Shown: piece after piece, positions 26,178 to 34,172 of the stretch | How the letters are laid out: each line of letters begins with the position of its first letter | How positions within the stretch are numbered: position 1 is the first letter of the stretch | From: Myxococcota bacterium | GTDB lineage: Bacteria > Myxococcota_A > UBA796 > UBA9615 > JAKLKC01 | Reading direction: 5' to 3' | NCBI GenBank assembly: GCA_023150875.1 | Contig: JAKLKC010000043.1 | Coordinates: 1 to 58,990, forward strand | Length of the DNA stretch: 58,990 nucleotides | Notes under the pieces: model-generated | The model's database searches: none | What the model saw: the letters and a program-made list of their open reading frames with translations, nothing else | Told to the model about the DNA's origin: nothing | Position numbers and translations under genes: made by a program

Positions 26178-27929
26178 TCAGCCCCGGAGGACCGCCGGGA
26201 ACTCCCTGGCGTGGGCGGGGGGCAGGGGCGTCGGTGCCAGGCGGTCGAGCTTCTCCATGCGCACGATCCCTCCCTGGTTCAGCACCACCCGCAGGCGGTG
26301 GAGCTGCTCCCACCCCGGCGCCCCCGCAACCTCGTGGCGGAGCCGGATCACCAGGTTCAGGTGGTAGACCTTCGGCAGGCGCGCCCGGACGAAGAGGCCG
26401 GTGGCGCGGTCGAAGTAGCGCACGTCGTCCATGGGGTCGTCGAGGCGCACCAGGAAGTGGCGGACGTTCAGGCGCAGGATGTCCAGGAGCCGGCAGTCGT
26501 CCAGGATCCCGTCCCCGTCGGGGCGCGAACGCAGCTCCATCTGCTTGACGTAGGCGATGACCTCCTCCTCCCCGACGTCGGCGTGCCCGACGGTGCGCTG
26601 GGCGAAGCGGAGGTCCCGGACGTCCTCGGGCAGGTCCTCCGCCCGGAAGCCCATGGACTCCCGGACCCGCGCCCGCAGGGCCCCGAGCCCCACCGCCGCC
26701 ACCGACGCTCCCGAGACCCAGAACGTGTGGTCGAAGCGCCGCAGGCGCCGGTAGAGGTACTCGTGGGTCAGCGCCTTGATCCGGTCCTTGAGGACGTAGG
26801 CCCCTACCGCCGCCATGAAGAACGCGATCTGGGTGCGGGCGGGGAGGCCGGTCACGTTGGGCGGGATCTGGGTCGCCAGGGCAAAGGCCCAGATCGCCGC
26901 CAGCGCCGCCCCCACCGCGGCGGTGGCGTTGCGGGTCAGGCGATCCCCCGGCGCCTCCCGGGGGTCCAGGTAGAGGGCCTGGTGGACGGTCTTCTTGAGG
27001 AGGGACGAGCGGTAGGTGCAGTACTCCCCCACCTCGGGATCCGCCTCCGCCCCGTCCAGGGTGAGGTAGCCGCGGCGCAGCCGGTACCCGGCCTCGGCCC
27101 GGGCCAGGGCGGCGACGCGCGCCTCCACCCGGGCCGACAGGTCCGAGTCCTCCCAGGCGCCGATCTCCTCGAAGTCCCCCACCAGCCTCGCCAGCGCTTC
27201 CTCCAGCGACAGGCTCATGAACTCGTCGGCGGACGCGAAGGCGTCGGGCAGGCCCCGGTGGGCCAGCGCCTCGTAGGGGCGGAACGCCTCCCGCATCCAG
27301 CGGAACGCCCGCAGCGCCTCGTCCATGCCCCCGAGGGCGTCGTCCAGGTCCTCCAGGAACGCCGCCCGCGCCGCCGCGTCGCCCGGGACCACCCTCCGCG
27401 CCGCGCGGCGCAGGCGCTTGCCCTCCCCCCGCACCCCCTCGGCGAACAGGAAGGCGAAGAGGCGCGCGTGGGCGATCACCCCCGAGGTGGGCGGAGGCCG
27501 GGGGGAGTCCCGCAGCCCCGCCAGGGCCTCGGCGAGGGCCCGCAGCGGGGACGACGCCCCCGCCGGGTCCGCCAGGAGGCGGGGGGGAAGGGGGGGCGCG
27601 TGCAGGCGCATCATCGACGTCACGTCCCCGTAGAACTGGGCCCGGGAGTAGTTCCCGGCGTGGACTCCCACGTTGCGGGGCACGAAGACGTGGGCCTCCA
27701 CCGTCAGGCGCTGGGGCGCGGCGCTGGACCCCACGTCATACTTGCAGCGCACCTCGATCTGGTGCTGGTCGTGGACCACGGCCCGGAGCCGGGGGCGGGA
27801 TGGCCCCCCCGGGCCGGAGGCTTCCTCCGGCTCCACCGTCACCGGAGGAGGCGGCGAGGGCAGCACCCCCGGAGCCCCCTGCCCGCCCCGCGCGCCCCCG
27901 GGGGCTCCCTTCACCTGGGGGAGGCTCAC
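26178..27929 (-). CDS. membrane protein of unknown function
   Basis: 583 residues. Pro-rich N-terminus, then a beta-rich segment ('QIEVRCKYDVGSSA', 'LTVEAHVFVPRNVG'), a helical region, and two or three hydrophobic helices around 345-400 ('AAVGAALAAIWAFALA', 'IAFFMAAVGAYVLKDRI'). A C-terminal cytosolic domain follows ('KVYHLNLVIRL'). No motif for catalysis was recognised. The GTG start lies 4 nt after the stop of the sensor-like gene, so the two form an operon and may act together at the membrane. Confidence 0.7.
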   Translation of the reverse strand: MSLPQVKGAPGGARGGQGAPGVLPSPPPPVTVEPEEASGPGGPSRPRLRAVVHDQHQIEVRCKYDVGSSAAPQRLTVEAHVFVPRNVGVHAGNYSRAQFYGDVTSMMRLHAPPLPPRLLADPAGASSPLRALAEALAGLRDSPRPPPTSGVIAHARLFAFLFAEGVRGEGKRLRRAARRVVPGDAAARAAFLEDLDDALGGMDEALRAFRWMREAFRPYEALAHRGLPDAFASADEFMSLSLEEALARLVGDFEEIGAWEDSDLSARVEARVAALARAEAGYRLRRGYLTLDGAEADPEVGEYCTYRSSLLKKTVHQALYLDPREAPGDRLTRNATAAVGAALAAIWAFALATQIPPNVTGLPARTQIAFFMAAVGAYVLKDRIKALTHEYLYRRLRRFDHTFWVSGASVAAVGLGALRARVRESMGFRAEDLPEDVRDLRFAQRTVGHADVGEEEVIAYVKQMELRSRPDGDGILDDCRLLDILRLNVRHFLVRLDDPMDDVRYFDRATGLFVRARLPKVYHLNLVIRLRHEVAGAPGWEQLHRLRVVLNQGGIVRMEKLDRLAPTPLPPAHAREFPAVLRG

Positions 27930-27933
27930 CGCC

Positions 27934-29046
27934 TCAAGTCCTCGGCACGTCGAGCCACGCCTCGGCCGCGCCCCCGACCCGCACGCCGCTCGGATCCCGG
28001 CCCAGCACCAGCGCCAGGGACGTGCCGCCCCCGGCATCAGGGAGCGGGATCCACAGCCCCGCCAGCACCCGGTCCCGATCCCACGGCAGGGGCACGGCGA
28101 CCTCGACGGGGGCGCCCTCGCAGGCGGCCCGGGTGGCGGCCTCCCGGACCTCCCTCTCGGCGCGGAGCTCGGCGATCCGGGCCTCCTCCCGCAGCGGCGT
28201 CAGCCCGCAGATCTCCCGGGCCACCCCGTTCACCACCACCGGCCCGCCCTCGGGACCGAAGAGCATCACCCCCAGGGGGAGCCCCTCCACCAGCGACAGC
28301 AGCGACGCCCGGTCCGCGCCCGCGGCCCGGAGGCGCCCCCGGAGCTGGGCGGCGAGGTCGGTGAGCGCCAGGGCCAGCTCCCCCAGCTCGTCGTCGGGGA
28401 CCGAGGGCACGGGGTGGCCCAGGTCCCCCGCCGCGAAGGCGCGGGCCGCGTCCGCCATGCGCCGCAGGGGCCGGCTGATCCGCCGGGCCGCGAAGAGGCT
28501 CAGCAGCGCCGCCAGGGACAGGGAGACCGCGGCGATCCGGACCACGAAGCGGGCCGCCCCCTCCCCGGTGGCGTCGGCCTGGCGGGTGGAGATGGACACC
28601 CGGACCACTCCCTCGGGGTGCGCCCCTTCGGGATAGGCCACGGCGGCGTACATCAGGACCTCCCCCAGGGTCTCGCTGGGACGGACGGCGAAGCCGCGCC
28701 CGGTGGCGAGGGCGTCCCGCACCTCCGGCCGATCCCCGTGATCGGGCATCCGCGCGGCGTCCCGGGACGAGTCGGCGAGCACCGTCCCCCCGGCGTCCAC
28801 CACCGTAAGCCGCCCGGGATAGATCCGGGACAGGAGCCGGATGGTCTCGCCCCGCTGCTCGGGGGTGGCGCCGGCGATCCTGTCCCGGATCCGGACGACG
28901 TCGCTCTCGATCTGGGCGCGGACGCTCCGCTGGAGCTCCTGGCGCAGCGTCCACCGGACGTAGACCAGGGTCGGCAGCAGGACCAGCCCGGCCACCGCGA
29001 AGTAGCTCAACATCACCTTCACGTGGAGCGAGAGGCGCACCTTCAT
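27934..29046 (-). CDS. PhoR-like sensor (periplasmic domain, HAMP, PAS) without kinase domain
   Basis: 370 residues. TM1 ('VMLSYFAVAGLVLLPTLVYV'), a periplasmic PhoR/CACHE-like domain (~35-150, 'GRLTVVDAGGTVLADS'), TM2 ('FVVRIAAVSLSLAALLSLFA'), HAMP ('RRISRPLRRMADAARAFAAG'), then a PAS-like domain ('LLSLVEGLPLGVMLFGPEGG'). The chain stops there: no HisKA His-box and no HATPase N/G boxes. It could be a degenerate kinase or a sensor that signals through its cotranscribed membrane-protein partner. The ATG at 29046 gives 'MKVRLSLHVKV', a normal start for this class. Confidence 0.8.
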   Translation of the reverse strand: MKVRLSLHVKVMLSYFAVAGLVLLPTLVYVRWTLRQELQRSVRAQIESDVVRIRDRIAGATPEQRGETIRLLSRIYPGRLTVVDAGGTVLADSSRDAARMPDHGDRPEVRDALATGRGFAVRPSETLGEVLMYAAVAYPEGAHPEGVVRVSISTRQADATGEGAARFVVRIAAVSLSLAALLSLFAARRISRPLRRMADAARAFAAGDLGHPVPSVPDDELGELALALTDLAAQLRGRLRAAGADRASLLSLVEGLPLGVMLFGPEGGPVVVNGVAREICGLTPLREEARIAELRAEREVREAATRAACEGAPVEVAVPLPWDRDRVLAGLWIPLPDAGGGTSLALVLGRDPSGVRVGGAAEAWLDVPRT

Positions 29047-29171
29047 GGTGGATCGGCGTCCTTGGGCCGGTGCCGCGGCGGGGAGGAGCCCGCGCTCCAC
29101 GGCGTCACACGAATGTCACAGGGACGCACTCCTGGCAAGGGCGGCGGCGTCCGGGACGGGGGAGATCCCGG

Positions 29172-31952
29172 TCAGTCCGCCTCCCGATGCGCCGGCTCGG
29201 TGGGCAGGCGACCCAGCCAGGCCCGTACCTTGTCTCCCGCCTCCTCCAGCAGCGCGCGCACCCACGCGCGCTCCGGGGCGGCGAGGCGGGCGTATGGGCG
29301 CACCGACGTCGGCAGAGCGAGGATGGCGCGGGGCACGGCGACGGCCTCACCGAGGGGGATGAGGGGGTCCAGGAGGTCGACCAGTTCCGCGAGGCGCGCC
29401 CGGCGGCCGTCGTCGGCCACGGCGTGCGGGACGACCCGCGCCAGGGCGTCGGCGAGCTCGACGGACCAGGACGGGTGGACGGGGGGGCGGAAGGCCGCAC
29501 GGAGGACCTGGGTGGTGCCCTCCCGGTCCGACTCGAAGCGCTTCTCGGTCCCCGCCCACCACGGGATCAGGGCCAAGCTGAATCCCTGGGGGGCCTCCCG
29601 GGCTCCCAGCGCGGGCGCCGCCTCGGCCTCGGGATCCAGGGAGTCGACGACGGCCCGCGCGAGGGACCCGTGCCGCCAACCCGGCGCATCCGCGGCCACG
29701 GCTCGCGCCTCGTCGAGGTTGCCCGTCACCAGTTGGACCTCGAACAGGCGCGCCCTCGCGCCGGCATGGAGGGGATCGATCTCCAGGCACTTGCGCAGGG
29801 GCTCCACCGCTTGGGCGGTCGTCCCCCGGAGCATCCGCGCCCGCGCCAGCCGGTACCACGCTTCCGCATCGCGCGATCGCCGACGGACCAGCCACTGGGC
29901 GTGTCGGAGGGCGTCCGCGGCGCGACGTGCCTGGACCGTCACCTCGGCGGCGAGCCCCCGGATCTCCTCGTCCTCAGGCCATTTGGCCACCGCCTGTTCA
30001 GCCAGGTCCGCGGCCAGGTCGGCGTCGGAGAGCTCAAGCTGCACGCGGATCCTCAACTCGGCGAGCACTCGAGGATCCTCGATGCCGGCCTCTACCTCGG
30101 GCAGGGCGGCCCGGGCCGTGTCGGCGGCACCGTCGGCGACCATGGCCCGAACGACGAGCGCGCGCTCGTCGGTGGTGAGGTGGCTCCACCCCTGGGCCTC
30201 GGCGAGGCGACGCGCCCAGCGGTGGCGTCCGCGATGGACGAGGGCCAAGAGGGTGAAGGCCCCAAGGCTGCGCCTGGCACTCCCCTCCGCTCGGACCCGG
30301 GCGACGCGCTCGTCGCACAGCGCGTCCAGGACTCCGTCCTCCAGCTCACCGGCGCTCAACAGCGTCTCGATGGCATAGTCGCGGAACGGATCCTCGCCAG
30401 GAACCCCCAGGAAGTCCACCTGGATCTCGTCTCGAAGCGAGGCGACCACCTCCGATTTCGGGCGATGAACCAGGGCCAGGATAGGCTGCCCCACCCTTCC
30501 CCCGAATCGGCGATATGCGTCCACCGCGACGTCGCCCAGGTCATCATCCCGATGGATCGACGACAGGACGGCCATCAGGTGGATCACCGCGCCGATGTGA
30601 CCCGTCCGCGCGTACCACCTCCGCGCGAGGTCTGCCGCCCCCTCCTCCTGGTGTTCGGCCATGAGGCGCCGTACCTCGGCGCCGCAGGACTGGTCGTACT
30701 CCGTGAACTCGTCTGCCACGCTCATCGCGAGGGTCCAGACGTCGGCCTCCCCCGGCTCCTCCCGGTGGCGTCGCCACTGCTCCTCGATCTCACGCTCGGT
30801 GTACCAGCAGCGGAGCACCCGGGCGAAGACCGCAGGCGCGCCGTCGGGACGCTTCATCGCCCGGGCGATGCGGTGCAGGGGCTCGGTCACCTCGTAGAAC
30901 CGCTCCCGGCCCACCGTGAGGGCGTCTGCGAGGCGGTCCCGGCCGAGGTAGCGCAGGTTGGACGACGTGGCCTGGTGGGACGTAAGCGTCAGGCGGGCCA
31001 GCTCGCCGACGGACAAGGGTCGCCAGCTCTCGGCGAGGTGCTCCAGCAGGGGGCGCTGGCCGGGAGGGAGCCGGGCCACCTGCTCCTGGAAGTAGGGGGT
31101 CAGCTCGTCGGCGAGGTCGAAGAAGGCGGCCTCCAGGTCTTCGAGGGTCCGCCGGGAGAGGTAGGGGTAGATCAGCGCCATCGCCCGAGGGCTGCCGCCG
31201 GCGAGGTGCTGGATAGTGCGCACGCGGGCGAGCCCCTCGGGGGTCTCGAGCTCCCGCCGGAGCGCGGGGTCCCCTTGCACCTCCGCGAGTCGCACCAGGA
31301 GCGCGCGACACTGGACCGAGTCCAGCGGATGGAGGGGGCGGTGGACGAAGCTGCGGAAGAAGGGGCTGCCGGTGCGGGTGAAGGGGGCGCCGAACGTCCT
31401 GGACGTCGCCACCACCGACCAGCGGGGGTGGGACTGGAGGACGTTTCGCAGGACCGACTGCCCCTCCTTCCGGATCGCCTGGAAGACGAGGTCGAGGTTC
31501 TCGACGACGATCACCAGCGCCCGGTCCCCGACCCGGCCCTCGATGAACCGGACCACCCTCCCCATGCCATCCCGATGGGGCGCGTCGAGGATGCTCCCAA
31601 CCTGCGTGGCGGTGGGCGGCAGGCCCGGCTCCTCGGGCATGGCCCTCAGGATCCGCACGAGGAGGTCCAGGAGCGACGCGACGTTCTCCTCCTCACCCAG
31701 GGCGGCCAGGAGCATCCCACCGGCGAGTTCGGGGCGGCCCTTGAGGCGGTGCTTCAGCAGCGCCATGAGGTGGGACTTGCCCGCCCCGCGGGGCCCGACG
31801 ATCAGCTCGTACCGTGCGCCCCCCGCGAGGGCCGTGGCGGCGACGTCCTCCGTGAGCCCCTTCAGGAGCTGCTCCCGGCCGACGAAGGTGCGCTCCAGGT
31901 CGGCGGGGTCGACGACGTCGGGGGAGAACCGGGAGGAACGGGGTCGGGTCAT
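29172..31952 (-). CDS. STAND-like AAA ATPase with C-terminal TPR region
   Basis: 926 residues. The N-terminal ATPase has Walker A 'GPRGAGKS' at 53-60, Walker B 'ALVIVVENLD' near 145, and a sensor-like 'WSVVATSR'. A winged-helix-like segment follows (~300-360, 'RPLSVGELARLTL'). The C-terminal half is alpha-helical repeats including TPR-like 'AEAWYRLARARMLRGTTAQA' and 'PLRKCLEIDPLHAGARARL'. STAND NTPases act as ligand-triggered switches, often in defence or regulation. The ATG overlaps the stop of the upstream ATPase (ATGA), so the two are made together. No effector nuclease or protease domain is visible. Confidence 0.78.
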   Translation of the reverse strand: MTRPRSSRFSPDVVDPADLERTFVGREQLLKGLTEDVAATALAGGARYELIVGPRGAGKSHLMALLKHRLKGRPELAGGMLLAALGEEENVASLLDLLVRILRAMPEEPGLPPTATQVGSILDAPHRDGMGRVVRFIEGRVGDRALVIVVENLDLVFQAIRKEGQSVLRNVLQSHPRWSVVATSRTFGAPFTRTGSPFFRSFVHRPLHPLDSVQCRALLVRLAEVQGDPALRRELETPEGLARVRTIQHLAGGSPRAMALIYPYLSRRTLEDLEAAFFDLADELTPYFQEQVARLPPGQRPLLEHLAESWRPLSVGELARLTLTSHQATSSNLRYLGRDRLADALTVGRERFYEVTEPLHRIARAMKRPDGAPAVFARVLRCWYTEREIEEQWRRHREEPGEADVWTLAMSVADEFTEYDQSCGAEVRRLMAEHQEEGAADLARRWYARTGHIGAVIHLMAVLSSIHRDDDLGDVAVDAYRRFGGRVGQPILALVHRPKSEVVASLRDEIQVDFLGVPGEDPFRDYAIETLLSAGELEDGVLDALCDERVARVRAEGSARRSLGAFTLLALVHRGRHRWARRLAEAQGWSHLTTDERALVVRAMVADGAADTARAALPEVEAGIEDPRVLAELRIRVQLELSDADLAADLAEQAVAKWPEDEEIRGLAAEVTVQARRAADALRHAQWLVRRRSRDAEAWYRLARARMLRGTTAQAVEPLRKCLEIDPLHAGARARLFEVQLVTGNLDEARAVAADAPGWRHGSLARAVVDSLDPEAEAAPALGAREAPQGFSLALIPWWAGTEKRFESDREGTTQVLRAAFRPPVHPSWSVELADALARVVPHAVADDGRRARLAELVDLLDPLIPLGEAVAVPRAILALPTSVRPYARLAAPERAWVRALLEEAGDKVRAWLGRLPTEPAHREAD

Positions 31953-33139
31953 CCCGCCTCCACCAGGGCTCGCTCAAGGAGCCAGTACCGCCGCAGGAAT
32001 TCCAGCCGGAACCGGTGGCGCCCGTCTACGCGGTCCAGGTAGAGGTCGCGCCTCAGCGCCTGGAGGGCATACAGAAGGCGCTCCCGGTCGATCTCGATCG
32101 CGGCGGCGGCGAGCTCGTCCATGCTCAGGCCGGATGGCGCGGTGGCGATGGCGTCGAGCAGTGCGAGGACGGCGACCCGCTCCCCTTCCCCGAAGTAGAA
32201 GCCGATCCGTTCGACGTAATGGCTCAGGTCCAGGGGGTCGCTGGAGTCGTCGAGCAGGGCTTCCAATGCCCGGTCCGCGGCGTCGGTCGTCGCCTGGCGT
32301 TCCGTCTTGAGCACCTGGGCGACGTGCTGGATGAGGTAGGGATGGCCTTCGGCGATGCGGGCGACGTGCGCCGCCAGCCCCTCGAGCTCCGCTCCAGCCG
32401 GCAGCACGTTCCCCGTCAGGAGGCCCCGGGCGGCGTCGAGTGCCTCGGCCGCCGTAAAGAGGGGCACGGTCAGCTTGCGCACGTCGTTGATGGGATCGTT
32501 GCCGTAGCCCTGGCGCCTCAGCCCGCGGATCACCTCGTCGAGCCCGATGGATCCGGTGAGCACCATGCGGACCTTCGAGTATTTCTGGCGGGCAGCCCGG
32601 AGGCGGTCCAGGAGGACCATGGCCTCCCGCCCACAGCCGGTCCCGTCCATGTCCTTGAGGAACCAGGTGAACTCATCCCAGAAGAGCACGATCAGGCGGT
32701 CCTGGCTCGCTGCGTGGTGGTCGAGATCGTGGAGGACCGCGTCGAGCAGGTCGCGCCAGTCCTGTTCCGCGATCTGGAGCTTGAATCCCGTGACCTCCAC
32801 ACTCCCGGTGAGCTTCTCCATCAGGCCCCGCGCCCGGCGTTCGAACTTCGTGCTCCCGGGAAGCAGCTCCTCCACGTCGCCGTAGAGCGCCTTCACGAAC
32901 TCGCTCGCACGTTGCATCCCCTCCAGGTCACGGAGCCGCGCGATGAACGTCGGCGGTGGCTCGGCGACCATCTTCCGGCCGATGCTGGTCTTGCCGACCC
33001 GCCTCGGCGCGAGCAGGGCGATGCTCTGGACAGAGAGTGCCTCCCAGTAGCGGGCGATGACGGCGTCACGGCTGAGCACCTGGTCAGGCGGGAGTGTGCC
33101 TCCGGGATTGATGGGTAGGACGGAAGGCGTGGGACTCAC
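31949..33139 (-). CDS. AAA ATPase (archaeal-type/AAA_16-like)
   Basis: 396 residues. Walker A 'APRRVGKT' at 44-51, Walker B-like 'LIVLFWDEFTWFLKD' near 150, and 'KVRMVLTGSIGLDEVI' as the sensor strand. A C-terminal winged-helix ('GLSMDELAAAAIEIDRERLL') ends in 'FRLEFLRRYWLLERALVE', typical of archaeal-type P-loop ATPases that pair with other proteins. The GTG start has GGAGAG 6-7 nt upstream. It heads the two-ATPase operon; its promoter overlaps an array of four CGTACG boxes. Role unknown; defence, partition or regulation are all possible. Confidence 0.78.
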   Translation of the reverse strand: MSPTPSVLPINPGGTLPPDQVLSRDAVIARYWEALSVQSIALLAPRRVGKTSIGRKMVAEPPPTFIARLRDLEGMQRASEFVKALYGDVEELLPGSTKFERRARGLMEKLTGSVEVTGFKLQIAEQDWRDLLDAVLHDLDHHAASQDRLIVLFWDEFTWFLKDMDGTGCGREAMVLLDRLRAARQKYSKVRMVLTGSIGLDEVIRGLRRQGYGNDPINDVRKLTVPLFTAAEALDAARGLLTGNVLPAGAELEGLAAHVARIAEGHPYLIQHVAQVLKTERQATTDAADRALEALLDDSSDPLDLSHYVERIGFYFGEGERVAVLALLDAIATAPSGLSMDELAAAAIEIDRERLLYALQALRRDLYLDRVDGRHRFRLEFLRRYWLLERALVEAG

Positions 33140-33163
33140 GGTGACTCTCCGGACGACCCGGCC

Positions 33164-33192
33164 ACTCTACTTGAATACCCAACGTACGTCAA
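33164..33192 (-). promoter_or_regulatory. sigma70-like promoter of two-ATPase operon
   Basis: Reading on the minus strand: TTGACG (33192-33187), a 17-bp spacer, TAGAGT (33169-33164). The predicted start near 33157 leaves a short ~17-nt leader that contains the GGAGAG ribosome site before the GTG at 33139. The -35 box overlaps the first CGTACG of the box array. Confidence 0.6.
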
Positions 33193-33236
33193 TTTTATCG
33201 TACGATGATTCTATCGTACGTCAATTTTATCGTACG
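33183..33236. repeat. four CGTACG boxes at 16-bp period (operator or iteron array)
   Basis: Self-complementary CGTACG occurs at 33183-33188, 33199-33204, 33215-33220 and 33231-33236. Each pair is separated by exactly 10 bp. Spacers 1 and 3 are identical (TCAATTTTAT); spacer 2 is ATGATTCTAT. The stretch is strikingly AT-rich in a GC-rich genome. Overlap with the -35 box suggests binding of a dimeric repressor or activator. The 16-bp period places alternate boxes at ~32 bp, close to three helical turns. Confidence 0.75.
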
Positions 33237-33383
33237 TTGTCCACGAAGAGAGTTCCTGTCCCCCTCTCTGCCCGCCGGCCGCCCACCCCGGGGCTGTCTC
33301 CGTCGGTCCGCCGCGCTATGCTCACCACCCCTCGCCGCGCACGGCGGGGGGAGCGGCCCGCGTCCGGGGCCCCGGAGATCCCC

Positions 33384-34160
33384 ATGGCCGTCCTCGCCCA
33401 CCTGGTCGCCGGGCAGGGTCCCCGCGACACGATGATGCTCCACGGTTTCCTGGGCTCGGGGCGGAACCTCTGGGGCCTCGCCCGGCGCTGGGCGGCGGCG
33501 GACCCCTCCCGGCGCCTGGTCCTGCCGGACCTGACGGGCCACGGCGCCTCCCCTCCCCTTCCCCCGGGCGCCGACCTCTCCACCCTCGCCGCCGACGTGC
33601 TGGAGACGGCCCGCTCCCTGGGCCTCCGGGAGCCCCTGTCCCTGGTGGGTCACTCCCTGGGGGGGCGGGTGGCACTGGCGGCGGTGCTGCTCGCGGGGGA
33701 TCGCGTGTCCGACGTCACCCTCCTGGACATCTCCCCGGGGCCGATCCCGCCCGGGGCGGCGGAGAGCGGGCGCGTGCTGGACGCGGTGCGCCGGATGCCG
33801 GAACGGGCCGACTCCCGGGACGAGGTCCGCGCGCTCCTCCTGGGTGAGGGCCTCTCCGGGGCGATGGCGGACTGGCTGCTGATGAACCTCGTGTCCAGCG
33901 GGGTGGGCTACCGCTGGCGGATCGACCGCGAGGCGCTGTCCCGGGCCGCGCCGAGGGTGAACGCCGCCGACCTGTGGCCCGCCCTGTCGGTGCCCGGCGT
34001 ATCGGTGCGCTGCGTCCGGGGCGCCCTCTCGGCCTACGTCCCGGGTCCCGACGCCTCCCGCATGGAGTCCCTGGACTGCCCGGTGACCACCGTGGCCGGC
34101 GCGGGCCACTTCCTCCACGTCGACGCCCCCGACGCCGTCCTGGCGGCGCTGGCGGGCTGA
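33384..34160 (+). CDS. alpha/beta-hydrolase (YbfF/esterase-like)
   Basis: 258 residues. Oxyanion-side 'LHGFLGSGRNLWGL', nucleophile elbow 'GHSLGGRVAL' (Ser), and the catalytic His in 'GAGHFLHVDAP' near the end. A cap of ~70 residues lies between strands 6 and 7. Likely a cytosolic esterase or thioesterase with an unknown substrate. The ATG at 33384 has GGAG 6 nt upstream; an earlier ATG at 33318 would add a basic unstructured leader. It is followed 12 bp later by the SGNH-hydrolase gene. Confidence 0.82.
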   Translation: MAVLAHLVAGQGPRDTMMLHGFLGSGRNLWGLARRWAAADPSRRLVLPDLTGHGASPPLPPGADLSTLAADVLETARSLGLREPLSLVGHSLGGRVALAAVLLAGDRVSDVTLLDISPGPIPPGAAESGRVLDAVRRMPERADSRDEVRALLLGEGLSGAMADWLLMNLVSSGVGYRWRIDREALSRAAPRVNAADLWPALSVPGVSVRCVRGALSAYVPGPDASRMESLDCPVTTVAGAGHFLHVDAPDAVLAALAG

Positions 34161-34172
34161 GCCGCGGCCGAC

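Noticed and set aside
33183-33236. CRISPR-like array
   Set aside because: Repeats are only 6 bp with 10-bp spacers, two spacers are identical and there are no cas genes; an operator or iteron array explains it better.
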